Part shown: piece after piece, positions 28,111 to 39,971 of the stretch | How positions within the stretch are numbered: the stretch's first letter is position 1 | Layout: the number at the start of each line of letters is the position of its first letter | Assembly: GCA_964036295.1 (NCBI GenBank) | Contig: OZ038464.1 | Location: 17,902,443 to 17,966,442, forward strand | Reading direction: 5' to 3' | Length of the DNA stretch: 64,000 nt | DNA from: Plumapathes pennacea | Lineage: Eukaryota; Cnidaria; Anthozoa; Antipatharia; Myriopathidae | Notes under the pieces: generated by a model | Told to the model about the DNA's origin: nothing | Databases searched by the model: none | The model's input: the letters and a program-made list of their open reading frames with translations, nothing else | Translations under genes and position numbers: made by a program

Positions 28111-29437
28111 TATTGCGCGCACATTATCAAGCAGAGTGCACACAGTGGATAGATTGACACGACAGTGAGAGAGTGAAAATAGAACCAATTTGAAATAAAC
28201 CGCAAATACCTTAATATCATGCAGGGAAAATATGAATATGCAGTTTGGATGGATTTTTTTTTTGTGATTGGCGTCTTTATCTGTCTGACTGTCTGTCCTC
28301 CCCCTCTCTTTGTCTGTCTGTCTCTCCATCAATCAGTTACGACTTACACGAAAAATGAGAAACTATTAAAGCAACTAAACGCAAAGAAAATATCCCTGCT
28401 ACAACGAACTAAAACGCTTGAAGATTCCCGTACGTGCGCGACAACTAAATTGGACTCCTCTTGAGTCGTGCTGTTTGCGTTTCTTCGGCCCACTTGACAT
28501 GTTTGAAAAACTCATTTAACTTCTCGTTTTTCTTGGCAATTCAAGTATTGACAGAAAGGTCCCGGGGGCATGATTAAATTATAGGTCGCGGCGACATGCC
28601 TGTCATCACAGCACGAGGAGTTTTGTATGCACACGTAATACTAAAAACCAGCATCTTGCTTGTGAATGGAAAATCCTTCCTGTTACAATCGCGAACACTG
28701 TGCCACGTCAAGACAGAACTGGTCCAACACTCTCGCGTGTTTGCGGCTGTCGGTGACCCCCTTGGCCATTATTCCGCCATATCACAAATAGTTTCTGACC
28801 AAGTTGTTGGCGGCTCATTTCGTGATAATGAAATCGAGAATAGACTTTGGGTGTCATCCAGAGATTATAGAGTGGGCTCTTCGAACCCAGGGTTAAAACG
28901 GTACAAGTTCCGGGCCAAGACACGTTTACGTGGAAAACAAGGGACGGAGTGTTCCGTGCACAAACTCGCTTTTATAACAATCGCAGGCATTTATGAGATA
29001 AAGAAAGGAACAAGTATGAATATTTACCAGATTGAAACTATGTCAAAATGGTGATTAGATAATCCAAGTAAAATCGACGTCGATATGAATGCAGCGGAAA
29101 ACGTTATTTTGACTGCATGACAGGAATTCTGGCAGGGGCATGCCGTCAAAGATTAGCCTAAAACTGCACGTATTAAATAAATTAAAATCCTTTCACTGTC
29201 ATGCTTCTTTGAATTAAATTTACAAATGCAAAACTCCGTTGAGCAACAATGTGAACACTGCTATTAGACTCATTGAGAGCTTTCACTTAACGAGGTCACA
29301 CCTCACGTTTCATTCGGCAGGTGGAAGTTTTCATAGTTGGCAGAGTCAGAGAGAGAGAGAGTTTAATAAGCCTCTTGTAGCTTGCCACTCATCCAAGCGC
29401 CAAAATTGATCCGCTTAACTCTGTGGAGCGTGCAGAG
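28111..29437. other. Intergenic stretch
   Basis: Two open frames of about 150 codons occur (28596-29054 and 29382-29834), but neither has recognisable motifs, and the second overlaps the upstream HES regulatory sites. A GA dinucleotide run is at about 29350-29361. No gene supported. Confidence 0.4.
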
Positions 29438-29890
29438 CGTGGGAACTTTTGAGTTGGGCCATTGTGTGTGGGCCGTTTGTTTTGGGAACACAAAGCGCTT
29501 GGCTGTGGTACAATTTAAAGAACGCGTGCCGAGTCACGAGCGCGCACAGTCAACAAAACAATCAAAGCGCTTATCCATTGGTTTCTGCTCAACGAACGCA
29601 AGCACCTCAACTGACCAATCACTGAAGACCGTTCCCACGACCCCAAAAAGGCCAACACTTCATGAAGTACTTATCTCAGTTGTGCTCCACCCGGATATTG
29701 TTCGGCAGCGAGTTCCTTCATCCGATTCGTGTTGCTCAAGCGTGGCGCGGTTAGTCTCGGCCAATTGGACGAGAGGATGGTTACGCCGCGTGCTTGCTTG
29801 TAAGAACCGCAAGCTCGACCTCGGTGCATTTTAGAATTTAGCCTGGAGGTGTATTTTATTTTTATGATTGTTTACTATTATCTTCCCACG
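29438..29890. promoter_or_regulatory. Three CSL/RBPJ sites upstream of HES gene A
   Basis: CGTGGGAA occurs at 29438-29445 on the plus strand. Its reverse complement TTCCCACG occurs at 29632-29639 and 29883-29890. This is the high-affinity Su(H)/RBPJ consensus (C/T)GTGGGAA. The sites lie about 560, 366 and 115 bp before the ATG. The middle site is preceded by CCAATCACT, as in the paralogue. Binding and Notch responsiveness are inferred. Confidence 0.75.
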
Positions 29891-29997
29891 CTTTGGAGAC
29901 AGGTCAGCTGGCAAAAATCCTGTTAACTTTAATTTACAAACAGCGCGCCGCCAGATCGTGAGACATTACGTGCGGCAGCAACCGACATATTCACATA

Positions 29998-32005
29998 ATG
30001 TCAGAAGAAATTGTGTTCACCAACAGCAAGATAAAGGTAATGTTTAGATCTCCTGTAGTCTCTTTCCAAAGCAAACTGTAAAGATAAAACAGTTGTGACT
30101 GATTCTTCTTTTAAGGCGTCCAAACCTGTCATGGAAAAAAAACGTCGAGCGAGAATCAACCAAAGCCTGGATGAACTGAAGGCTCTCATTCTCGACGCTA
30201 CGATGAAAAAAGACGTAAGTTCAGTTTATAGCTTGTCTTTATTTAAGGTGGCATTGCATTTGTTTTTATTTATTAGTATCGCGTAGAAACGGACACTTCA
30301 CACGTAATACGCACACTATATTTCTCCTCTTGAATGTCTTCGATACAGAAAGCTAAATTTAAATATCATGTAATAGCGATAAAACTCGTGATAAAACTCG
30401 TGACATGACACGCGCAATGACAGTATGAGTGAAAGTGACTTTTGCAGTGTTGAAGCAACTTTAAAAGCTATTGCAAAGACAAAATAAAATAAAAAATAAT
30501 AATCTCTTCAAAAGCCCCTCGCGAATACCAATAAACTGGAAGAAATAATGCTCTACCGTTTCACAGAGCTGGGAGTCTGGGCCGAACTTGCTGAGCGCGC
30601 GTGCAGTGCGTTTAATAAAACTTGTTTAGTTAGGTCGGACATTCACAATGCGCGCACGGCAAAACTAAACTGGTTTAAAACCAGTCCAACTAAACAACCT
30701 GTGCGAGGTGGTGTAAAATGTTGTGTAATTAACACAAAATCATAACAGGTTATAAAAAACGCAGTCTAGTAAACTTGGTTTAATTAAACGGGTTTAGTTG
30801 GTGTGAACAGGGTATTAGTCCATAAATAGAACCGTGACGTCATCACATAACTATCTATTGGCAGACTCTGTATTAATGAAGGATTTTTCTCGTGTTACTT
30901 GACTTATGTTAGCTGAAAAGTAATTTGAGTTTCGTCTAAACAGTTTTACACAACAAAAACCATTTATTGTTTTTCATTTGAATAACAGATATCCTGTCAT
31001 TCCAAGCTTGAGAAGGCAGACATATTGGAAATGACTGTTCGATACCTAAAGAATCTCAGAAACCACCAGATAATTAGTAGGTGTCATCTTTACATTTGTC
31101 TCTGCCATTGTCTTTATCTCTCTCCCTTTACCTTTCTTTCTGAATGTCAGTTGAACCCGGGCAAAACGACCAATTTGTCTCATTCGCCATGCACACATAC
31201 ATGGATCATTTATTCATCAGCTTTCTAGCTTGAGGTCGTGACGCATAAGCTTGTATTTCCTGGAGGTTGCGACAACTTCCGGTTTATCGCTTATCTACAG
31301 GCTCTTGCTACAACTTTCTCTCATCTCAATTAACTATGGCGCCATGCAAATTTTCCGGCCCTTTCGGTTGATGCAAACCATAGCAGAATGTCTGCCGGAA
31401 CATTTGACGGTCAGTCTGTCGGCGATTACGTTGACAAAAACTCAACCCCATACACCTTTATTCATCCATCTCTAACACTTTTATCCGCTGTTTTCTTTAT
31501 GCAAACAAACTGTTATTATTATTCAACAGATAACTTACAAAGAGATCCACTGTCCAACTATCGCGCGGGCTTCAACGAGTGCCGGGGCGAAATAACGCGT
31601 TACTTAGCAACCGTTGATGGCATTGGCATCGACTGGAAAATGAGCCTCCTGGAGCATTTAGCGACCTGTTGCCATGCGCCTGCCGCTGGTTCAGCTGTTA
31701 TGAAGACGCCGCTTGGCGTTCCGTGTCTTCCCAACATGCCTAAGGGACTAAATCATCCATCATTGCTTCAACAGAAACAAAAGCATTCGGCACAATTTCG
31801 AATGACATCTGCTAATAATTTAGCCAATGCAAAAATAGCCACCATTTTAGTGCCTACTAGTGCAAGTCCCTTTCTAATGACTACGTCGCAGCCCTCGGGA
31901 CACCAGAATCACATTCCTGTTCTTTGTAAGAACCACATGGAAACAAGATCTCCTGGAGTGGCTCCTGAAGCACCTGTAAATTCTTCATTGTGGAGGCCAT
32001 TTTGA
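29998..32005 (+). CDS. HES-family bHLH-Orange repressor, gene A (WRPF terminus)
   Basis: Four exons: 29998-30036, 30116-30214, 30989-31076 and 31530-32005; 233 residues. The basic region [17 protein letters not shown] (about 15-31) has the proline typical of Hairy/E(spl)/HES proteins. Helix 2 is [18 protein letters not shown]. The Orange domain begins at [21 protein letters not shown]. The protein ends SLWRPF, one residue away from the canonical WRPW Groucho-binding tetrapeptide. HES proteins bind N-box and E-box DNA as dimers and repress transcription downstream of Notch. Intron phases (0, 0, 1) match those of the neighbouring paralogue exactly. The exon 3 donor TTA/GTAGGT is needed for correct phase. 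The orthology to a single vertebrate HES is not resolvable by eye. Confidence 0.92.
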
Positions 32006-32243
32006 TAAATTAAATGTGATTTTTACTTTCCTGTACAAAAAAAGCCGAAAATAGTATGGACTTGTAAAATGATCTATTTATGTTTTTCTTCTAATACTGT
32101 GAAACCTTGCGTTTTAGCAAGTTTCTGCCATGATGCACATGCAGCGACAACAAATACAATGTCGGATTCTTGACTGGGGTGGAATGATAAAGTCTTGAGA
32201 TGCATAAGCACGCGAGAACCTATACTGGCTGCAGAAGTGACTC

Positions 32244-32249
32244 AATAAA
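32244..32249 (+). terminator. Polyadenylation signal of HES gene A
   Basis: AATAAA about 240 bp after the stop codon. Confidence 0.6.
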
Positions 32250-33387
32250 CTATTAAATATTGTTTCGTGTTATTTGTGTGTTTCTACAGTTTTGATTTCA
32301 AAACTTTTCTCTCCGATAGTCTCATACTTTTTGTCACTAACAGAATTAGCAGAATCAGAAGCAATTAAAAATACAAAATATTAGTGCTGAAAAGAAGAAA
32401 ACGAAGAAGTAAAAAGTGAAAACAAGAACAAAGAAGTGGGAACAAGAACCAGAACAACAAGAAAAAAGAACAAGGGAAGAAGAAGAAGAAGATGATGATG
32501 ATGATGATTATGATGATGATGATGACGACGAGAATACAAGGAAAGATTGAATGATTCAGGTGCTCAGTGACCTAACACAACTCAGTGTCCCGGAGTTTAA
32601 ATTAGATCGAAATAAATCTGTTTGTTCTGATTAAAAGGTTGTGATGTGTTGTGACTATCATCTAACGTGTTCCTGTGTTGTTGGTAGGCAGAGGAAATGA
32701 AACATCGAAAAGAACTGACGAAATTAAATCGGTTATAAATGAGTCCTGTAGATGCGAGTCTTGCAGCAGAAGCGTAACGAGAGCGGACCAAGCCTTGTGT
32801 TTTGCGCATGCATTCGGTATGTCCTAGATATCCTATATTTCTGGCAGCAAAGAAGTGCTGCGCTTAAAAATACATCGATTACGTCGCAGCAACTGTCCGG
32901 TTGCATAGCAACGACATAAGAAAGTTTTGGTACACTGGGTAATAGTATGATAATGATCGAGCTGTGTAGACTCGCGAGATGGTTTCATTTGTCAGCACTT
33001 TGTCGCGAACTGTCATGACGCACTGACGCGAGGCTCGAGGTCCTTTAGTTTTAGTGGAGTAGTTAATCTCTCATTAATCCAGCAGGGATATGCAAGCGTT
33101 GATTTATGCTTCAACTATTGGAAGAATTAAATCAATCAGTTTGAAAATCAACAAGGAGCTTAAAGAAGAGTATGCTGCTCGGAGCCTCGAGGCTTCCAAC
33201 AGGAATATAAAGTGGGCGAGATGATCCCGTCTTGGTCCGACTGACAGTTGTGAACGCGAGTTCTTTAGCCCGATTAGGCTTTTCATTTAGATCAGTCTCA
33301 ATAAGTCTCACCCCGGTTGATGTTTAGGCATGCTCTAAACACTAATTGTGTTCTCAGTCATGAATAAACAAGACCCGGCGAGCTGAT
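32250..33387. other. Spacer between the HES paralogues
   Basis: No gene supported. A purine-rich (GAA)n followed by (GAT)n simple repeat is at about 32458-32532. The rest is unremarkable sequence leading into the upstream region of HES gene B. Confidence 0.5.
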
Positions 33388-33929
33388 CGTGGGAACTTTA
33401 CAACTCCTTTTGTTCCTCTTGTGTGCGAGTTTTCTCAAAGGGCAAGCAGTATCAAGAACGGATCACGACCTAAGAATGGTTCGGCACGTGCTCAAATAAA
33501 CAGCTATTGTTCCTATTCATTGGAATGATCAAACATACTACAACCATTGTGCTGACGGCTTGCACACAGCAGTATCAACCAATCACTACGGACTGTTCCC
33601 ACGGAGTATCTTAGCGAGTACAATTAGTTTGTCTGTTTGTAGTTAATGAAGTTCTGATGATCTGTCTTGTCTCGCAGACATTTTCTGATAAAGACACCGG
33701 GTGATTAACGTAAAAACAACAGAATTGGCCGGATTCGCGCGCTATTGATTACACCGAATTCAACGAGGGAGCTCTGTGAGACAGCTCTTGTACAGAGTGA
33801 CCAATCACGAGCTACTGTTTATCACGCCCCGGCTTGCGACGTTTGTTTAGCTCGTGTGCTAGACGTATGCTGATTGGTTAAGCCAATAAACTGCATCATC
33901 AACAGAAATGGACCTGAAATTTTCCCACG
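33388..33929. promoter_or_regulatory. Three CSL/RBPJ sites upstream of HES gene B
   Basis: CGTGGGAA is at 33388-33395 (+) and TTCCCACG at 33596-33603 and 33922-33929 (-). Order and orientation are the same as in gene A. They lie about 656, 448 and 122 bp before the ATG. The first site is followed by CTTT in both genes, and the second is preceded by a shared CCAATCACT block. Function is inferred from the consensus. Confidence 0.75.
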
Positions 33930-34043
33930 GTTCGAAAATGATAAACACTTGCATCGTACAAAAGTGTAGCGTCTCGACAGATCACGCAGGGGAAGACACG
34001 ACTGGCGTTTTTTCGACTTTAGACCAACCTATATAGCTGTTCT

Positions 34044-35531
34044 ATGAAAATGGGCTTCGAAAACCCTCCCGACTTGTTAGTCTCATCTGAAGAGAAAAGA
34101 AAGGTAACACTTTTTTTTAATTTTAAAACAGTTCATTTCTATGTGTACGTGCTTTCACTCTGACGAATGTTTCAACAGGAAGTGCGTACAACTGCCTCTT
34201 TTTCTTTCTCGATCGTTTCGTTTTTAGTCATCTAAACCCTTGATGGAAAAAAGAAGACGGGCAAGGATAAATCAAAGTTTAAACGAACTGAAAAACCTGA
34301 TCCTGGAAGCCCTTAAGAAAGACGTAAGTCATGTAAAGGATGTAGCGACATAATCGGTCATAATCCCAAAACGACTCATTCTCTTATTACGGAGGGAGTT
34401 TTATATTCTGAGTCTTAAGTTAGGCAAGGCTTTCTGGAAATAGTCGTTGAACTTTTCAAACTCTTCTAGTTATTGAGTAAACTTTGTCTTTTTGCCTGAG
34501 GCCTTGCTCAGTTATTTAAAAGAAGTCTGTTTCACTTCCAGACATCATGTTACTCAAAGTTGGAAAAAGCTGACATTTTGGAGATGACTGTGAGATATTT
34601 GCGCTCCCTAAAAGCCCCACAGACAACAGGTTAGTGAAAGCAGAGGAAAGGAATTTGGATTATGCATCTGTTTACAAATACACGTCCAACTGTGTCAAAA
34701 TTTGACCTCCTTAAGCATATCTAACAAAACTTAAAAAAACACATTAATCTTCTGACCGTCTCACGAAGTTAGGCCTGGCGTGTTTGAATGTACAAATCAA
34801 TTTTCGACACTGAAAGAGACAAACTCAGGCGTACAGTACATATTACTCAACACTTCCGATGCTCTGTACATTGATTGTTTATGTTTAATGAAGTCAAAAT
34901 GTATATTCAAACTTTGGTTTCAAAACTTGCTGCGTTCTTTGTTTCTGCATCGTATGTGGTCATGATTAATCTTTCGTTATTTTTTCTAGCAGCGCCACCT
35001 CCGCCTATCCAGGATCACGACGCATTATCGAAGTACAGGGCGGGCTTCAACGAATGCGCAAATGAAGTGAGCCGTTACTTGCTGTCGCTAAATGGAATGG
35101 ACACACAAGTTCGAGCACGCATGCTATCGCATTTAGCCGACCACTGTAGCCCGGCGAAGCCAAGTGCACTACAAGAAACTGTCAGAACTCAAACGTTGTC
35201 GCAGCCGCTCAACCCACTTCCCTTTGGGTCTTCGAGCAGTGGATCGCTGCTGTCGGCGCCATCGCTCTTCAAACCGAACGAGCCAGCTTCGGCTGTGTTG
35301 AACGGTGCGACACAGTTTCAGGTTGTTCCCGGGCAACTTGCGAATGGGAAAATCGCGGCCGTTCTAATTCCCAGTCAGAGCTCTCCTGCGGCGATGATTC
35401 CCGCAACGACACCGCAGATTGTGCCAGTGTTTAAGCCGGGAACGAGCGACATGCGAGCGTTGCAAACGTTGCAGTTTCCCGCGCACGCGTTCCGGGCCGG
35501 TGCAGATCCGTTGTGGCGACCGTGGCCGTGA
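34044..35531 (+). CDS. HES-family bHLH-Orange repressor, gene B (WRPWP terminus)
   Basis: Four exons: 34044-34103, 34228-34323, 34542-34629 and 34990-35531; 261 residues from the first ATG, with a second in-frame ATG two codons later. The basic region [17 protein letters not shown], helix 2 [18 protein letters not shown] and the Orange domain beginning at [21 protein letters not shown] are clear. The C-terminus is LWRPWP, a WRPW Groucho/TLE-binding motif with one extra proline. The third exon sits in the same phase as in gene A, and all three introns interrupt homologous codons, so the pair arose by tandem duplication. A 40-residue linker rich in Pro/Ser/Ala precedes the tail. Confidence 0.93.
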
Positions 35532-36734
35532 CAAAACTGCTTATTTGTGACGTGTCCGCTCTCTTATTATTTAGGATCCCTTGAAAGGGCTCCTTCTATT
35601 GATTTGTAAATATTAGTCAAGCATCAATTATAGTATGATTGTGTTCAGGACAATACCGGTGGTCGAGAACCTTTTGTATCCTTCGGGAGTCATTATAAAC
35701 TCCTCGAGTGGGGACTGTAGCGACAAAAAGCGCCTGATCAACTTCAAGTTTCTCTTCAGTCTCTCCATGAGATATACATTACACAGTACGGAGAAGTTGG
35801 CCATTGACAGCTTGCTTACACGAAAAGCTGATCGAACTATCAATTACCACTACATACATACATTTTCATGCAGTTTTGGGAGAATCAGGTGACGAGCTTT
35901 TATTCATTCGCTCTGACGAAGGGCTAGCGCTCGAAACGTCAGCTATTGTCTCTTTGACGGCGTTCCATTACCCTCATCAACACTTAGTTGATTAGATACA
36001 CCAGTTTGACGAGCTTTTACCCAGGCTCCTGCGCACCTCGACATCTCACAAGGAGAGGTCGCGTAATAATCAAACATGGCGCGGGAACTCTCCAGTGCGT
36101 GATGAAGTCGATGAACGCTTCGTTAAATTTCAAATCGGAATTTGGCGTTCGATAGCTTGATCGAATGACTGGGTCTTTAAACTTAAACAATCCAACACTC
36201 CTACACATTCAACAGGCTTTCTTCTTTGGAGTTTTGGAGGCGAAAGAGCGGACACGACAACGGAATTGGAACTGCGCGCTCCCCTTCCCGGCTCAGTACA
36301 GACAGCTAATTCTAACTAAACATAAACAAGTCATTGCGATGACCTACCTTGAATTCCTGGATGTTTTTCGTGCGTCTCTTGCAGAACTCAGCGCGCAATA
36401 CTGCAAAACAATGGAGTCAATCATTTATTGTAACATTGCCCTGCGTCTGAATATCCGAGGTTGAAGTGAAATGATGACAAGTCAATGAGCCACGCCATAA
36501 ACGGATTACCTTTCGTTCATTTGCTTTCGCGGAGTTGTCCCCTTCAGTTCAGCGGCTTGGGGGCAGAGTCTGAAGTCTCTCCCACAATCGTTTTGTCGTT
36601 CCCAGAAACGACTGCGGGAGGCGTAAGACTAAGAACTTGGGGTTGACCGTGAGTTGACTGGAAAGTAGAAGAAAGAAGAGAAAATGGGAAACACGATGAA
36701 GGAGAAATCTAAATGGGGGTGTGCCGCTGAGTCC
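35532..36734. other. Intergenic, with dispersed repeat pieces
   Basis: About 35690-35840 contains a diverged copy of the CTTCAGTCTCTCC-type dispersed unit. About 35910-36010 contains GACGAAGGGCTAGCGCTCG and then a segment ending AACACTTAGTTGATTAG, whose reverse complement recurs at about 39605-39670. No gene supported. Confidence 0.5.
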
Positions 36735-36945
36735 GTGTGACCCTGACCCTGTTCCAGAGTAAAGAAAGGCAATTTTCACCCTGTTCCAGACAAAATGGTG
36801 AAAATAGATACACTGTTCCAGACCAGAGGCAATAAAAATATACGCCATTGCAGACTATTTTTTTCTGATCTGTTTTGCAGCAACAGAATCGACTATAAAT
36901 CATCAACGATTCTGGCAGGAAAAATATCAACCCTGTTCCAGAGCC
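36735..36945. repeat. Degenerate repeats of CTGTTCCAGA
   Basis: The decamer CTGTTCCAGA recurs at roughly 36749, 36780, 36812 and 36934 (spacing about 31 bp for the first three) in a low-coding region. Confidence 0.6.
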
Positions 36946-37229
36946 AGACTGAACACGAAAGGCAAAAAGTATACCCTGCTGAGTGGCACATCCCCATATA
37001 GCCCATATATGGGAGTACCACTCCCTCCCCCCTAGGTCGCCCAACTGATGGGAGTTTGGGGCGAGTGTTTATCTTAGTGGGAATGTTGGACAAAAAGATG
37101 CATCAAGCAAGTGGATCACTTTGAAATGGCTACAGCAAGAAAAAATACACACAGAAACAAGGTATAAAAGTTTTGCAACTGACTGAACTCATACAATCCA
37201 ACAGTCGTGATGCTATGCAATGCCTTAGC

Positions 37230-37584
37230 AGGTATCATATATCACATGACGCACACTGTGAGCTTTGGCTACATATGGAACAATCTTCCCAAAATATTCA
37301 AAGAAGCCAAATCGTACAATATCTTCAAATCAAAAATCAAAATGTACCTTCTTCATCAGAAAAACCCTCCTGTCAATCAATAGTTAATTTATACAATAGA
37401 TTGATCACATCTAGAAACCCGATACGTTACTAGCAATATATCATCAATAGGTGTATGTTATCACAACTGTAAACAGGGGCTCTCCTCAAAAAGCCCAACA
37501 GGATTTCCTGAGAGCTCCTGCTCCTATCTATCAACTGTAAAATAGAAACACTATTGTAAAAATATCTTCAATATGGCAAATGAA

Positions 37585-37655
<71 letters not shown>
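37230..37655 (+). mobile_element. Second non-LTR retrotransposon 3' end
   Basis: The frame reading VSFGYIWNNLPKIFKEAK then YNIFKSKIKMYLLHQK (about 37258-37375) is the C-terminal signature of CR1/L2-like reverse-transcriptase polyproteins. A short untranslated tail and a long (ATT)n run (37587-37655) follow. The upstream protein is not readable, so this is a dead 5'-truncated copy. It belongs to a different subfamily from the 6476 element. Confidence 0.6.
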
Positions 37656-37656
<1 letters not shown>

Positions 37657-38447
37657 AAGCGGGCAATAAAGTGGGAAAATGGAAGGAAATATAAAACAAG
37701 AAAAGGGGCACAAGCTTCAGAATGAAAAAAAGATGCTTTTGTCAATAAAATGTGTTCAAAGTCTTGTTTCTTTCAATTCATACAGTAAAAAATTATGCCC
37801 ACACCCCTCCACCCCACAAGTTGTTCTTTTCGGTTACAGCCCTGTACAGTGTATATTTAAATCAATGAAGACCACTTTCACAATATGGGTCTTTTAATGA
37901 CTCTAAAAATGGCATGGGCAAGTCATCTGACCAATGAGAATGCCTTGTTGCTCTTTACATAACATTAACAGTTTCTACAAGCTAATAGCTAGTTCTACTT
38001 CATGCTTTCATTCTAAACCAGAATAAAATACTCTTTATATTATCTTTATTATTAATATAATTTATTATTATTATCAATGTATTACTTTGAACAATAGGTT
38101 ATCTCTAAAAATACTCACCAAATTCTTTCTTAAGTTCAACAAACAATGTCAAGAGTTATTTATATTACTGTTTCTGTCTTACTAAGTACTAACATATCTG
38201 TAACTATAACAAAAAAAGCAAATTGATTGCAACCTTCACCTGTGTCAGCCCCATAAGAATAATATATACCCTGCTAGCAGAGCCTCCAAGTAAACACTGG
38301 CAAATCTGCCAATGACCTCCACTTCCTTTGCTGACCATGTATGAGCTCTTCCAAACAGTTTAGATACGTCAAACTATAGTCATATGAGTTAGGCGCTGTT
38401 TCTGTGCCCAGTGTTGTTCAAAACAAAGCGAAAGTCAAGCTCATTGG
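37656..38447. other. AT-rich intergenic sequence
   Basis: No gene or clear repeat recognised. Confidence 0.45.
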
Positions 38448-38810
38448 TAGGGCTACATCGATACACCAGTGCACCACAATATTTTGTGTCACAATAAGAA
38501 TATCGATATTTGAACAAGATATTGCGATATTTCAATATTACTGTCTTTAATAGGTGTTCACCCTTGTCCTGCTTTTCAGCCCTTGTATGGCAATATACTA
38601 AACAAATGGAGAAGCAAATAACATGCTGAGCAGCGTTTCACAAAAATATTCAAGATGGTGGATATGACAAACGCATGCGTACATATCCAACTGAGGTTGT
38701 CAGCTGAACGGTCTTGTACGCCTACAAGCAAATCACGAGGGGTTTTCATTCCGCTGTAATGTATTGTATCATGTATCATATCGTGGGAATAGTGTACCGT
38801 TGCAGCCCTA
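38448..38810. mobile_element. hAT-like MITE (TAGGGCTgCAaCGaTACA termini)
   Basis: The left terminus TAGGGCTACATCGATACACC pairs imperfectly with the right terminus GGTGTACCGTTGCAGCCCTA-like sequence at 38793-38810. The flanking octamers CTCATTGG and CTGGTTGG agree at six of eight positions, fitting an aged 8-bp hAT target duplication. The body has TATCGATATT-type palindromic sequence and no transposase. Confidence 0.75.
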
Positions 38811-39971
38811 CTGGTTGGCAGAGCCTTCTTCTTCCAGCATTTCTAGTATGGAAGATTGAAGGAGGTTCTGCTTGCAGGGTATAAAATATAAGGTATGTCA
38901 AATTTCTACAGCCACAGCTTCCGTCATATTTCTCTCTTCCAGCTGTTTTGTTTTAAACACTGAAACTGATCCAGGGCAAAATTCTCCTCTTGATAAACAA
39001 TGTATAAAGTGTATAATACAGTAAGGAGAAAACAGGGATCTACCTTGGTTGCCAGCTGGCCAGTCGATATATTATTCTTCAAACAATACTCTGATACATG
39101 AGATAATGGCATGAAAACCCATACATTCTGTAACTTAATTTGTCAATGTAATCTTAGAAAAGGTATATAAATAAAACAGAAATAATTAATATACAATATA
39201 TAGAGGCTAGAATAGTAATATGTAAATAAGTATGAGTAACTCGATATGTAAATAGTATTTACCACTTATAAAAATAGGTTGTGAAACAATATCCCCTCAC
39301 TAATAATATTATTATTTTAATTGCCACATAATTTATCAAAAACAATCTAATATATTCATCTGTTTGTTTAACAATACTGGAAGTATATTACAGTGGCTGA
39401 AAAAAAATCTGCTACCCCAACACCTGGAGCAAGCAAACTTTGACATCAGGCTGCAAGAAATTTCAACCATTTTCTCCCAAGCTAAGAATACAAATTCTCC
39501 CAACTCATGCCAAAATCTCCTTACCGTATTTTGTATCTATGATAAGAGACTGGAAAGAGAATAATGAAGTTGATCAATCTTGGGAGTGAAAAGGCTAATC
39601 TCAGAATACAAACTGGTGTATCAACTAAGTGTTGATGAGGGTAATGGACTTTCCATTAATGGCGTTCCAGTTTGTCTTCCACCACGCCGACGCAGTCAAC
39701 CTAGTTCTCTAAGAGCTGGTATTACATTAATCTCAGAATAGATATTCTCCCAAACATTTCTAAAAAAACATTTGAGTTATATACTAATGAGAGCTGATAG
39801 TTAGATCAGCTAGTGTTTAGGATCACATGCAAGGTTCTCATTACCGTATTATATATCTGTGGTTAGGCATGAGAAGGAGAAACTTTACCTTGGTCACATT
39901 CAGAAGACAAAACAGCTTAATCATCTATTCCATATGTGGGAGCAAAAAGCCCTCGCACAAAGTAATTACGC
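38811..39971. other. Intergenic with dispersed repeat copies
   Basis: Copies or fragments of the dispersed unit occur at about 39465-39597 and 39725-39905 (both contain ACCGTATT and TATCTATG or ATATCTGTGG cores). About 39605-39670 matches the reverse complement of 35940-36010. No gene supported. Confidence 0.5.

Noticed and set aside
28596..29834. Two plus-strand open frames of about 150 codons before HES gene A
   Set aside because: No recognisable domain, and no splice support. The second overlaps two CSL sites that fit a regulatory reading better.
34030..34036. TATATAG as a TATA box for HES gene B
   Set aside because: It is only 8-14 bp before the start codon, too close to direct transcription that includes the ATG.
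37551..37745. Poly-isoleucine or poly-asparagine frames
   Set aside because: They are the translated ATT microsatellite in the tail of a retrotransposon.
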